Of a DNA stretch of 64,000 nt, positions 25,038 to 38,622 are shown in pieces. Below the pieces are notes generated by a model. It worked only from the letters and a program-made list of their open reading frames with translations, had not been told where the DNA came from and did no database searches. The translations under genes were made by a program, and so were the position numbers. The stretch is from Caprimulgus europaeus. Taxonomy: Eukaryota; Chordata; Aves; Caprimulgiformes; Caprimulgidae. Position 1 is the first letter of the stretch, and each line of letters begins with the position of its first letter. The stretch covers positions 4,581,054 through 4,645,053 of the forward strand of contig OU015529.1 of NCBI GenBank assembly GCA_907165065.1, written 5' to 3'.

Positions 25038-28000
25038 GATTGGCTCAATGCCTGTTAAGATAACTGCTCATTGGCTGCATGGGCTATGGCCTGAGACTGA
25101 GTTCCAACAGTTTATCATTCCAGTAAAGCACTTTTATTAGAATATAATGTACAAACAGGCAAAAAGAACTTTATTTTGATGTTTTGGTGTTTTTTTTAAA
25201 TAAATAAATTGAGATAACAGATCACTCAGGCTAAAGAACAATGACCAGACTGAAGACACTAAAATTAGAGGTTTCTCACCTTCTCACCTGGCAAAAAGTC
25301 TAAGTTGCCAAGAGTTTGCTTGTGTTAGTTTGTATTCAAAGCATGCTCGGTGCTTTTTGGGTGCAAAAAAGACTGAATGCTCTGCAGAGAGTAGATTGAA
25401 GTCAGCATCTCACTAAACCTTTTGCAATAGTGGTCTTTGCCACCATGGACTGAGAAGATGATTTCCATTGCCAAAGCAGGAGATATTGCTGTTTGAGTGC
25501 AACACTCCCTGAAAAGGGAACTGCAACTCCTCACCCAACAATTTCTTCCTTTGTTTCTGAACCTCAGATATACTCATTTTTCCCTTATCTGCCCACTGGA
25601 AGAATCTCCTGAGTCCCATAGTTAAAGCATTTTAACCAGAGGATGGGAGAGAGAAGAAAATGGAGGCAGAGGGCGAAAAGTACTTTGCCTAATCTTTACT
25701 CATTAATTGAGATGGAGGCTGCTAATTGCCTCATATTGACACCATCATGCCATGTGTTTTGGTAAGGTCACAGCCTTTCTCCCAAACCACGTCAAAGCAC
25801 CAGTCAACACAAATGATGTCAGCACACGTGGCCTCTTGCTCCATCATTGCCTTCTCTCCAGAGCTCACATGTTTGGAAGAGTGGTGGGATAACCTGCTTG
25901 GCTTCATCCTCCCAGCTTTGTTATACCTAGGGGGTCAAAAGTGAACATGCTGTAAGTCTGAGAATTGCTTTGAGTGCATGTGGTGGAATGGGCAGGACCC
26001 AGCTCAGTGCCCTGTTCCCATGGCATGGGAGAGGCAAGGTTCATCAAGGCATGGGAGAGGCACAGGTAGGTGATAGTGACAACCACAGCAGCACAAGGTT
26101 GATGGTGGATGTAAAGGAATTTTTCCTGCACATTGCAAAACCTATGCCACTTTTGATGAAAGTTGCTATTTTCTTTCACACTGGCTGATGCTAGAGAGTC
26201 CCTTGAGCCCTTTGGGTCTCCAAGCTGGTGAGCTCATGATGCTTTTAATAAAGAGAAGTTATTCCCATGCGGCTGGGCTGATAGACAGACTGACAGGATC
26301 TCCCTTCAGGGTAGAAATTGCTCTAAAACGGTAACAGCAGCACTGAGGGATTGATGTGGAGAGGTGCTGGGCTTTCACGGCTCCGCCGGAGTCTGCAGAG
26401 GTAGGATTGGAAGAATGAGAGATGGGCAATGAACCTGAGTGAGAAACAAACTCAAAGTTTATATTTTTTCCTTTTTTTTCCAGGAAGCAAGCCCTCAGCT
26501 TTCTGGAAGCTCTCAACTAGGGGCTTTTTCTGGAAGGCATTCAAAGCAATGAGATTATTTAATTTCTTTCTTTCTTTTAGTTTGTATATTTTGGATGTTT
26601 TAAGCCAACTGGACCAGATTTCTGCCCATTACAGCCATGGCAGTGCAGCTGCCACAACACAGCTCAGCAGTGACAGCCACCCTGGGGCTCAGGGGTCAGG
26701 GCTCAGGCATCCTTTGGACGCTTTCAAACCACCATGGATTTCTAGGGGAACAGGGGAACCATCAGCCCTACCCATTGGGCACCAATTTCAGACACCACAA
26801 GAAGGGGAAACCTGTGATCTGCAGCCAGGGTGGCTCATGAACACAGATTACAAGGTGGGAGGGACATTGTTCACTTCTCCATCCCCTCTGCCTTTGTTCC
26901 CAGCCCTCACTGCTGGAAGCAAACACTTTCCCCAGTTTATTTCTTCTAGTTTTCACCCTTTTCAGCATGGGGATTTTACCATTAATTTTATTGCTTCTTC
27001 AGCTCTGCTGTTTTCTTCTTATCCCCTGAATTCCTGAAGGTTTACATCCCACCAGGGTGACTTTACACTTTGTTTATGCTGGTAAATCTAAATGATATTC
27101 CTTAACCCCTTTTATATGGAAGATTAGTAGCAAAGCAGGCTGAAGAGAGGCGGTAAGTCAATCAAGGAATTAACCTCCTGGTTCAACGCTGTAGCTTGTG
27201 ACAGGACAAATGCATCATGATCCCTCTTTGGTTTGGGAATGTAAATTGTGACAAGGGAGATTAGCACAGTTTATAATGACCTAGAATGTTTGCCTTAAAT
27301 AATGACACCCCAGATGTTGGCCAGCAGACAAGGATTCAGCCTCTAGAATCTCAGCCATATACTTGCAACATGAAAAATGTGCTCTTAGCAAGGAGTGGAG
27401 ACTCCAGGCTTAGTATTGATTTAAACTTATCAGCATATTTCAGAGGCAGCAGAGAGTTTATTTAGTGCAGGTGACTGACTGAAAACAATATCTAGCTTGC
27501 TTCCCAAGGCTGAGCAGAGAGGTGTATGTGCAAAATTGTACATGTAAAGCTGTTGCCACTCTTTACAAGGAGGAAACTCCAAATCCTTCCATCCAAATGC
27601 CAGAGAAGACAGATCACTCCTCAGCTTTGAAGGAGCAGCTCTGGCACAGGAGCTTTGCTTTGAGTTCACCTGTGGGGAATTAGCTGTGGTGACAACTGGC
27701 ATTTGGGCAAGTCCTCAGTTTTGCATCTGAAAGGAGAAAAGATAGCCAATCACTGGTGGCACCCAGATGAGCTTCTTGATTATCAGTGAGGGCTGAAAAG
27801 CTTCCTATCCCTTTCCTTGCATTCTTGAAGAAGAGACAGCTTATGTGAATGACTAGTGAAGACCAAAGGTTTAGTGAATGTCTCTGTTTCCCTGTGGACT
27901 GGACAACTGTGGCAGATAAGTTTTTCTGAGGACATGTTCTTCCATAATTGTCCATCATGGATTGTCTCATGCCATCCTCTCTATCAGCCTCGTTCAGTTT

Positions 28001-31000
28001 ACTTTAGCTGCATGCAACTGTCTCACAGGCCAATGTGACAAGACATTAGGCTGAGATAAAACCTTCAGCTTGCAAAGAAACCCCTTAGTATTTTACTGTT
28101 CATTGACTGTCCCAGACTTCTTATTTCTACTGTAAACTGAAGGTTATGTACTTTTTAGGAAGGAATTCTAAACTCAGATGCTGATTGAAGCTTATACATT
28201 CTAATATACATTTATAAAGCTTAAGAGAAAGGTTTTAGATTTTCTTTAAAAATTAGAACCTCCTTTTTACTTTTCAAGATCTTCAGCTACTGCTTTCCTC
28301 AAACTATTCAACTTTCTAGATTTGCCTTGTTTCTCTCCATCAGATGACATACCCAGGATAAAATACTGTAGTGGAGTTCTCAAGGATTAATTTTAGGATA
28401 CTTTTTAAACATCAGAAGCATGATATGGATTTAAAAATGTACACATATGTGCACTCTGTTAAATATGATGACTAAAAATTCAGATGTCTCAAACTTTGTT
28501 CTTTTTATAATTCACACTGGACAAAATTTAGAAAGGTGATGTTGAAAGAGCCTACCTGGGATAGACAACTCTAGGTGGAGTTTAATAATAACCTCACAAG
28601 TTTTCCTCCTTCCCCCAGATAACTCAAAGTGAAAGAGAGGAACAAAAGATGGAAGTGTGTAAGACAATTAATGTAACTGAAAGCAAAGAAAGAAACTGTA
28701 GAAATACATTATTAATGCAACAGCCTTGTTAAAAATTATATGGTCCTTTAAAACTGTAAGACAGTTTTCAGGAACAAAATCTTGTCAGCTTTTAGAATGA
28801 GATTACCATTACATTTAAGTGAGATTGAATTAGTCATTATAAAACTGGAGATGTGTGAAAAGAGATAATAATTTAAAGGAATTCAGTTCCTAATGGAGTC
28901 TTCCTAGAGAAAAAAAAAAATCCAATCTGTCCACAGGGAGAGCCTTGGCATCTACAGGGAAAATTGCCTGAGGGAGTCCAAAACCAAAGCATTACCACCA
29001 CTATATATCTGCCACTGACATTCCTCAATATCCAAAGAGACATCCATCTCAAACCACAGGAAACTAGCTATCTCTAGAATTGAATTGAAATCAGAATTAA
29101 AAAACAGTAGAGCTGCAATTTTTAAAGACATTTTTAAAACTTTTAGAGGGAAACTTAAAGACACAGTGATTTGGTGTGCAAGTGTCACTTGCCAGGTAGC
29201 AAGGTGGAGAAGGAAATAGTGAGAAGTGATATGATAACAAAGAAAAAGGTAGTGGATGGTGCTGAGGTTGTACATAACTAAGAGTCTCCTACTCTGTGCC
29301 TTTTGTGAGACCTCAAAAGGTGAAGCTTTTATTTGTAATCACTTTGCCTGTATTTACACCGCTGCATATATCATCACAGAGTTCTGCCTGAAACTTTGCA
29401 GATTAAATATTTCTCAACCCTTCTGCAATTCAGAGAGCACTGACTAAAATTTCTCATCTGGTCTGAGTGGAAATCCATTGCTGCTTTATTAGAAAAGTTG
29501 CACTTAAGTTGTTTTTGAGGGCTTGTACCTGTCCTATGTATGAGAAAATTTTCAACCATCTCTAGATCCATCAGAGGCAATATGTGGCAGAAAATACAGG
29601 ACAAGAGTCATGGTTTAGCTCTACAATTATATTCAACATCTGGCAATTTAATCTAAATTAAAGCTTTTGGAAAAACAGAACATTTTGAGTAGAAGGGCCA
29701 ATGACTTTTCTAAAATTTCCTAGATTATTTTAATAATTTAACAAATATTTTTTTCTATTACTTACAATTAGGAAAAAAAGAAACAGGCATCTTTCTAAAG
29801 GCATATTTTCTTGTAGCAAATGCATCTGTATGCTCAAAAATCTTCATGGGAATCTAGGGGAGGTCTAGAGGAGCAGAAAAATTGAGATTAAAAACATGAC
29901 ATTAAAAGTTAAGCTTGCTACTTAATGACTTCATAATAAAGGTCTTTGCTGCTCATATGACATTCATAAGCACAACAGGAAAATAAAACTCTGTGCAGTA
30001 GTAAGTATGAAAGTATCTGTCTTAAACTGGGACGTTCTCCTAACCTGAGAAGTGTTACAGCATAAAGACACTCCAAACTGAATTATGCAGATATATGTAT
30101 ATAATATACTACACTCTATTTTGTAGATAGACCCTGAAGTAAGAATTTCTCACTTAAAGGGAGACTAATTATATGACCTTTGTATTTTTAGGATCCATCT
30201 GGAGAAATTTAATGACTCAGACAGCATGAATGGTTCAAGTCAGCTCTACTTACAATCAATTACAATGTCTAAGCAGTTTTATTGTTAGCACAAGCCAGTA
30301 AAAAAGGCACCTGGATAGAAACAATGCTGTTTACACCACATATTGTAGGATGTATTAAGATTTATCTTTTTCCTTATATAAATCAGGAAATCAGGATACC
30401 AACCCTGATCAATATATATCAGCAGTGACATTGTCAGGGCAAATTGGGATTGAGAAGCAATATACCATATTTTCTAGTTTAAGAACACTAACTTCTATTG
30501 GCTTTCTAAGCATTTTATGGGATATACTGTGCTCTGTTACACAACAGTCCAGTGCCATAAACCTCTCCAGCATCCTTAGGAAAATCATCCTGTTACTGAA
30601 ACCACAAAAGCCAAAAGAGCACCAAGGAGCCAGCACTGAGTAGTTCACCTGGTAAAAGAGGCCAATATGCTCTTTGAGGTTTCCTCTGCAGGAGTGAGAA
30701 TAAAAGGTTTTGTTGTCATCTGTTGGCTAAGATGGATCTAGGCATCCTCCAGGCTCTGAATTAAACAGAAGTGTTGTCTTTTGGTCCCCTTTGGACAGAG
30801 AGACATAGTCAGCTGAGAAAGGTAAAGATGATGATGAGATGCCTAGAAGAGAGGCACTGAATGGAGAAATTGCAGATGGATTGCAAGATGAAAGATGTTA
30901 GTGGAAGTGTTATAAAATGCTGGTGCTACCTCCAGTCTATGGTGATGTTAAACGTAGCTGTGTGTTTCTCACAGTCATTAATAATCACCAAACTCAGAAA

Positions 31001-33440
31001 AAAAGGCCTTGTATGTTTTTTCATAGGCTTGCCAGCTAAAGAGACCAACAAGATCAGCTATCTCCTTTCTAAACACAGAATAGATTAGAAAGAACTTGGT
31101 TATCTCTGTAACTTGCAAAAATATTTTCAATGCAAACAAGAGACTCAACCTTCACTTTGTTCAGCAGAACAAGCGTGGAGTTTCTCATTATAAGGATCTC
31201 TTCTAGGCTTTGAATTATGTATTATTTTATAAAAGTTCTGCTTCTTTTCCTTTTCTTTGTCGAATTTACACTCTGTTATGGAACAGCTTACTCCCAGTTC
31301 CTATTAAAAACAGAGTATCAAACTACTTTTGCAGATCCTGGCTTAAGAGTTTACAGGTTTCACCACTGACTATTTCTTTCCTCCTGATTCATCTTTCTCT
31401 CAGATGCCTCACACTGGATAACATCCAGCCACCTCAGCCAGGTGGTCTGAGATGAATTATGACTGTTTAGCTTATCAAAAGGTATCACAGATTCTGTTAT
31501 GGCTACTACTTAGCAATACATTATTGTGGGTTTTCTGTTCCATTGCCCTGGCAATAGTTTTGTTTCTTGTTAAAACACTGGATGTGGTGATGTGTAGAAG
31601 TCAAAGAGCCTTTTACACCATCAGAAATGTGAAGAAGCTGCATTCTTTTGCTCTGGAGCAGTTCTGTAACTTTCCCTAAAAGACTAACTTGGCTTCTTCA
31701 TATTTATAAAGATGAATAGAATTTACTGTTCATTATCAGAAGAGCAAATATTGACTCAGTCCTGACTCAGAGATAAGAAAAGGCCACAAAAGGACAATTC
31801 AAATCTTTGGCATGATTGGGAGTTTCAGACATAGAAACTCTTGCATTACTATTGCACTAATAATGAATATAGGTTGGAAGAAGCACAGGACAGGCAGGAT
31901 CATACCAAAATACTGAAAATGAGCTCAGCTCAGAAATGGCAGTTATCTCACCTCCCAGACACAGCAAATCCTTAGACTTGGGCTCATATAATAACTTTTC
32001 TTCTCAGCTGAATCTGAGACCATAGGGAATGTATTACACAATTCCACTTGGACCACAGGTCACAAAACAAATGAATAGCTCATCTTTGAGCTTTTAGTAA
32101 AAGATCTTTTTATATATATATGCATCATATTACCAGCTAATTTTGTAAGAAGTCCTTAGTTATTTTCTTAAAATTATTTTTGGCCTCAAGAATAAACAAG
32201 AAAATTTTTTGGAGACTTTTATCATCATTATTTCAAGACTTAATTTTGATCCCAGAATCTGGAGCTGAACAAAAAACCTTTCCCCTAATTATAACTCCAT
32301 GCAAAGATATTTCATCATCGAGTGGATAAACTGACACTGAACCAAAGAGGCTCAAGCTCTGCACACCTCTTCTGTTTTCTGCTTTTCTGATGAGAACATC
32401 ATGAAGCAGAACTCTGAGATACAAATACCTACAGATGGTCCCTGAAAATTCACACAGAGGTGACCTAAAAGGTTATTTTCTTGTCTGCCTGTTGTCTCCT
32501 TTCCTGTAAGAACTTTCCATACCACATTACAAGGCTTTTGCCAGCTCTGGTACAATGATGGTGACTTGTAGTGGCCGTGAAGCCAGCACATCTTGGCTCC
32601 TCCAGAGTCTGTGGAGAGGAAGTCTCCAGGAATCACCTGGTCTCAGATATTTGGATAAATTTGGTGATACCAGCAGCAAAATTGTGTGTGAGGACTCTCT
32701 AGTGCATCAAACCTATTCAAATCCCTAAAAGCTGAGCACTTCCCCTTAATGAAACCACAACTTTGATTTAATCCACTTCTGCATTCAAACCTAAGACCAG
32801 AAACTCTTGTCATGGGCTGAGGGTTATCTATAATAGTGATAAAAATAGTAACACATTGTTACTTTGGAATACATTATGATTTAATTTCCAGAGACAGACT
32901 CTGCTATCTGATGGTGATAGACATGAGGGAAGCCCATAGGTGGTTAAACGCAGCATTTATGGGATAAGCATTAGAATTCTAAGTCATATATTCCTATAGT
33001 GGGAAATTAAATAAATAATTTTCTGTTTCAACAGCTGTAGGAAATGCTTAGATGTGCCCTTTAATTTCCCTCATCAATTCATTCAGATTGTTTTTAAATG
33101 GGGATCATAGGAGAGCCATATGCTCAGAGATATTCTTAACATTGTTCAGTCAAACAGAACTGAACTTGCTCCTTAGGAGGCTAATTTTTTACTGTGTTCA
33201 TTATTCTGATTGAATTTCCTAGCAGTTGGAGGTCCATTCCATTGTATGACAAGGGACATTTCAATGAACTACAAAATAAAGTGGCAGAACAGTTCATCTT
33301 GTTTTCTTCTAATTGCTTAAAACATCTCCATATGCCAACGACAGCACGAGGTTTTGCAGTGAGCAGTGATAAGGGTAGCTGATCAGATCAAAGCAGAAGA
33401 TTGTTGGGAGATACTGTATTCATTATTTGCAGAATCTTTC

Positions 33441-33812
33441 TGTTGTCAGAGAAGGCTCCAGGGAGACCCTATAACATCCTTCCAGTACCTGAAGGGGCTA
33501 CAGAAAGGCTGGGGAGGGACTTTTGACAAGGGCAGGTAGTGATAGAACAAAGGGTGATGGCTTTAAACTGGACTAGAGTAGATTGAGATGAGATCTGATG
33601 AAGAAGTTCTTTCCTGTGAGGGTGGTGAGACACTGGCCCAGGTTGCCCAGAGAAGCTGTGGCTGCTCCTCCCTGGAAGTGTTCTCGGCCAGGTTGGATGA
33701 GGCTTTGAGCAACCTGGTCTAGTGGAAGGTGTCCCTGCTGCTGGCAGGGGTGTTGGAACTGGATGAGCTTTAAGGTCCCTTCCCACCCAAACCATTATAT
33801 GATTCTATATTT
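33441..33812 (+). mobile_element. CR1 LINE 3' fragment
   Basis: About 370 bp, sense orientation: GGCTGGGGAGGGACTTTTGA, AGGGTGATGGCTTTAAACTG, TGAGGGTGGTGAGACACTGG, CAGAGAAGCTGTGGCTGCTC, GATGAGCTTTAAGGTCCCTT and a terminal ATTATATGATTCTAT. Same subfamily as the copies at 15245, 52109 and 54842. 5'-truncated. Confidence 0.92.
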
Positions 33813-36800
33813 CTAAGACTCATAAATGTGGCTTCATCTACCTTTTACTCTCAGAGGGAGAACCTTCTTAGGTAGGTTCTCACCTCTTTGAGCTCTCAGC
33901 AAAGTCTGCAAGGTCACCCCTGTCTTTCCCTTTAATCTTTAAGATCCTCTTCTGTGGGGTTCAAGCTCTGCAGCATTAATAATTTGAAGGAGATTATATG
34001 TACAGGTCCTGTCTCAGATCCCTTTGTGTATGAAAAACTGCACGCTTCCAAAAGGAGCAGTTAGCTCTGAAAAGTTGCTGACATTGAAATGCCCACAGTT
34101 GTTCTGAGAAAGAAACATTCACAAATGTCCATTGCTTTCTGCCTTTCATTGCTTATGAAGGAGGCCTTTGGAAACAGAAGGGGAAGAATCTTTCAAGTCA
34201 ATTGCAAAGTCTCCAGCTCCGTTACCTAAAACCACCCCTTCATCCTAAAAGGTTAAATCCCAGGGTAGGTCTTCAGCCATCACCTGACTCAGCAGCTCTG
34301 GTTGTGAATGTGGCAGCTCTGCAATACATTGAGAAGGTGCAAAGTGTGGTGTCAAGACATCTGCAATGGAAATGGACCCTAGAATGGAAAACATTCAGTT
34401 TTTCTGATATTATTTCTTTGTGTGAAAGTCGAGAAGGTGAGCCAGAGAACATACACTGAGAGAATCAGCAACACAGGCAAAGCTTGTGTCCCAACTTAAG
34501 GCCAGTAACTTGCTCATTTTTGGGGATGTGCAGTTACACCCTGTTCCCTGGGCAGGGTAGCCCAGGAGAGAAGGACAGTTATTCACTTGCTCTTGCTCTT
34601 GAAAGGGAAGAAGTTTCTGCATGATCCTCAGCCCAGTGGCTGGGAGCTGAAAGGTGACTTTACCTTGAAGGAAGAGGAGAATGAGTGGTTTCAAGGCTAA
34701 TGGAAATGCTGGCATAAACATACCCTACTTCTTCTTCCAGAAACATATAAATCAAGACTTAATCCATTCTGAGTAAGAGATAAAACATTAAACTACTGTA
34801 TATAGAAGGAAAAAAAAAAGGCAAGAACACTCTTCTTTTTGCTAATGGCTTGTGTTCTTTGCAGCCTCTAGCAACAGCTCTCAGCAGGGGAGATATTTTA
34901 TATAACAACATCTGGTTACATAGTGCAAACAAACCAACAATTTACACAAGGGCATGTGAAAAGGTTTGACATATGGTATTTATTTATGAATTTCAAAGAG
35001 CTGCCTGTATTTAGTTTACATTCATATATTCCCTATGTCCCACATAGAGACCCCACATATAGACTGTATACATGATCAAATAATTTTGGTGTATTTATGC
35101 ATGATGCTTAGCTAAGGTAACCTCTAATTGGCAGACTCAGCTAAAGCAGGGATTAATCACAATTTCCACACTTTATGGAGAGATATGGCAATGTTTTCTA
35201 TAATAAATATGAGCAACAAATTCAGAACTGAGAAAAAAATATCCTAATTCACAGGAAAAGATTATGCACAAAATACAAGCTATTTACTTTATTGTAAGAA
35301 ACTTCCCGACATGACATTAAGCATCAAAAATTAATGTCAAATCTTGATCTAGAAGTGGTATGGAGTCTCCCATTAAGTAGGACTACTTTTTATTATTTAG
35401 ATGGAATGTATACCAGAGCACTTTCCTAATGCTTGACCTGCTGAGAGAGGATGAAATGTGCCTAATAATATAGAAGTCATAACGATGCCAGTCATCTGGT
35501 TGAGGTCATGATGAACTCAGCCACCACAAGAGTATAAACTTCTTGCATTTATATGCACATCTGCTCATTTCTGCTCTTATCTTCCAAGATCCTGAGTCTG
35601 TGAAGTAGCTCAGGATGCACAATCAGGTGACTGTTGTTACTAAACTACAGATCTATATTGTCCATTTCATGCCCCTATGGGAAAAAAAAAAATATTATTT
35701 TCCAGTGACCAAGAACCCTAAGTTAGCTGATTTCAACTACTTTAGCCTGATTTCTTTCCAGATCTTAAATTCAAGCCTCAGATGGTATTTCCAAACACTG
35801 CAAATGTATCAGGCTGGTGAAGCTGTATAACTAAAACCCAACCAAATGTGAAAATTCTGTGGACAACGTTTCCATTAAAACAAATTTCTGGAATACCAAC
35901 ATATAAAATGTGAAAATTAGAATTATGTTAACCCCCTATCCTCAGCTCATGACATTTGCCATAGAGGAATGAGAAGCTGTAAATTTGGGATGGATTTTTA
36001 AGGTTGTTCATTTTGATCTACTACACAATACAGGCTAAAAAGGGAGTTTTATCAGGTTATTTCTGTGCCAATATTCATAACTTTTAAAGACATTCTCACT
36101 TCTCTATTGCATCTGTCACCAGTTAAGTTGTTCCAATAAACTTTAGCCTTGCTGTTAAAAATTTGCAGCTCATTTCTGTTCTGCCTTTTATTTGTTTTAT
36201 CAGTTGGTTTCAGCTACTCGAGTTGATAATTCCATCATTTGCTGAGCCAAAAGAGCCCTCTGCTGTTGGAACCCTACTTCCACCCCAGGGACTTCTAGCC
36301 TATAGTCAAGTGTTGAGTTGCATAGTGCAGAAAAACAGAGGGGTTTTAGGTTTTGGAGGGAAGTATTTCTTATGCTGGTATCCTTCTAGTAGCTCTGTTC
36401 TGAAACGTTTCTAAAATTGCCAACAGTTGTGTGGGTTGGCGTTGCAAACACTGGCATTTCAGTTGTGATGAAATTCCAAAATACTTTCTCCCTTGTCTCC
36501 CTTTCTCAAATTTTTGAAGTCTCAGATTTCACCTTGAAATAGTTTTTCTTCAAAACAACATCGAGAAAAATGGCTCAGGTTGAGATATTGTCTTTAGTGT
36601 GAACCAGGCAGCCACAAGTAAGATGTGTACGTGACACTGTTCACTCTTATAGGGAAGGCATCTTTCTGTGGTATGGTTGGTATTGTTTTGGACTATATGT
36701 CATAGCATAACCACTTCATCCAGAGTAGAGGAAAGACATGAAGTTTAAAAAATGTAAGATGATAGTGCCTGCAAATGCCATCAAAGCTAGCAACAATGTC

Positions 36801-38249
36801 TGAAACTTTGTAATTTATTTTCATGGCTTTCCTAAAAATATGTCTCTCATTAAAAGTGTAGAAATGGAACTTCAACAAAAGCTCTGCTTCTGAAAAGTGA
36901 AAGCAATTTGCTGGTTGAAACTCCAGGTTTATGTTCCTTGAACATTAGCTATGGGAGTTATTTCTATTCCAGCTGCTGCAACCCTCACCCTGATGGCTGG
37001 ACCTGGGTCCCCTTGGGCTTTCCCTTGGGTCACCCAGCTGAATGCTCTGTCCTGTTCTGGGGGCTTCCAGGGGATCAGTTGTGCAGATCAATCCATGGTG
37101 AAGATTGCAAGAGGGAAATAAGGATCCTTTCTGACAGGCAGAAGGAGTGTCCCAGACTGTTCCAACCCTCTGCCCACTGCATGCGTTAAGGGGCACACCA
37201 AGGAAGAGAAAGGAGGAGTGGATGGGGCAAGCTGGTTGCCACATCATTAAGAACAGTCTTTCTTCTCTCTAACAGCTCAGGCTGTAAATTCACTCAGTGG
37301 AAGTCAGGAAGTCAGAAAACTTAGGCAGTCAGAATGAAATGCTAATTTTCTCTGCACCAGATTTACAGTAATTGATACCCACATGTGCTTCAGTCTTGTA
37401 TGAACAGTTCAAACCAGCATGCCCAGTGTACCTAGCTGGGGCAGCACTGATGGGTCTCAGCATGATTCATGCTGGAGGCTGAGTAAATGAATATGTATGG
37501 TCCCTGCAGCTGCTTTCATTATTAATTATAACAGGCATTTATGTACAATCTCATTTAAATGGATCCATCACATTTGAGATAATTTCAAGGAAATGTTCAA
37601 GAAGCTTAAAGTAAATTGGCTTCCTCAAGCCATACAAGCTGACCCTGGGTCAATTGCTGTCACTGGTGGCACTGCAGACGTCTCTGTGGATCTTACTTTA
37701 CAGTGCTTCCTGCATTAATTGATGCCCAATATTTGATTTGAGCAATCACAGATCAACTCGGTCACAAGATCTTCCTCACCTTTTCCTGATGTTCAAAGGA
37801 GACTCCAAAGTTATAATTTATTGGCCCAAATCGTCACAGCATGTTAATTATGCACATGTGATTAAATTTATTAGTGCTCTGGATGTTGTTACCAAATCCC
37901 CATTTGATTCTCTAATTACCCTGTTTCGTTAATTAATTAGGCTTTTATATTCACACTGTGAGAATATTTTCTCTAATAACTTTTGTTCCAGTTGGCCTGA
38001 CTGATTGGATTTTGACAGAGGATATGGAGGTTGCAGAGATTTAAAGTTACTACTGATTTCCTTTCCCACATTCTTATTTGGGTGAAATACAGATTACTGA
38101 TGCTCTGAGTAAGGATCAGCCCATAGCTTGAACTGACTTGTAAACAAACAACAGAGAGTTTATGTGGGGAGATACATCATGAGTAGCTCAGTCACCATAA
38201 AACATTATTAATGTTAAGTCTTATTATTAAGTCCCAGAGGACTGTACAC
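33813..38249. other. Non-coding; AT-rich TAATTA-containing stretch near the right end
   Basis: No exon or transposon recognised. The part at 37500-37960 is rich in homeodomain-core-like motifs (ATTAATTATA, GTTAATTATG, CTAATTACC, GTTAATTAATTAGG) and may be regulatory, but this is inference from motif density only. Confidence 0.45.
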
Positions 38250-38622
38250 AATAGAATAGAAAGTTGTGAGTTGGAAGGGACCCATAAGCATCACTGAGTC
38301 CAAGTCCTACCCCTGCACAGGACAATCCCAACATTCACACCATGTCCCTGAGGGCCTTGGCCAAATGCTGCTGGAATCTTGTCAGGCTTGGTGCCATGAG
38401 CACCTCCCTGGGGAGCCTGTGCCAGTGCTCCACCACCCTCTGCCTCAAGAACCTTTCCCTCATGGCCAATCTCACCCTCCCCTGCCACATCTTCCTGCCA
38501 TGGCCTCTGCTCCTCGCGTTGGTGGCCAGAGAGAAGAGCTCAGCGCCTGCCCCTCCTCTTCCCCTGGGGAGGAAGTTCCAGACCGCGATAAGAACTCTCA
38601 GTCTCTTTTTCTCCAGGCTAAT
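38250..38622 (-). mobile_element. CR1 LINE 3' fragment, older subfamily
   Basis: Antisense CR1 3' UTR: GAGTTGGAAGGGACCCATAA, then ACCATGTCCCTGAGGGC, CAAATGCTGCTGGAA, CATGAGCACCTCCCTGGGGA, GTGCTCCACCACCCTCTG and TTTTTCTCCAGGCTAATAG. About 370 bp, GC-richer than its flanks. The 144-145 codon open frames that overlap it on both strands are passengers of this element, not genes. Confidence 0.88.

Larger units (their letters stand above)
15827..33440. other. Long non-coding stretch with only simple repeats
   Basis: About 17.6 kb of AT-rich DNA with no interspersed repeat that I recognise and no exon that I can support. Simple repeats: (AT)11 at 21983-22004 and a T22 run at 25016-25037. The longest open frame in the window (26429-27037, +, 202 codons) lies here but has no domain, signal or homology I can name. 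The scarcity of transposon remnants over this length is consistent with either old decayed repeats or constrained regulatory DNA; sequence alone does not decide. Confidence 0.5.

Noticed and set aside
26429..27037. Longest open frame in the window (202 codons, + strand)
   Set aside because: No domain, no family resemblance, low-complexity hydrophobic and Ser/Pro-rich composition, and no sign of splice structure. One frame of this length is expected by chance in 64 kb.
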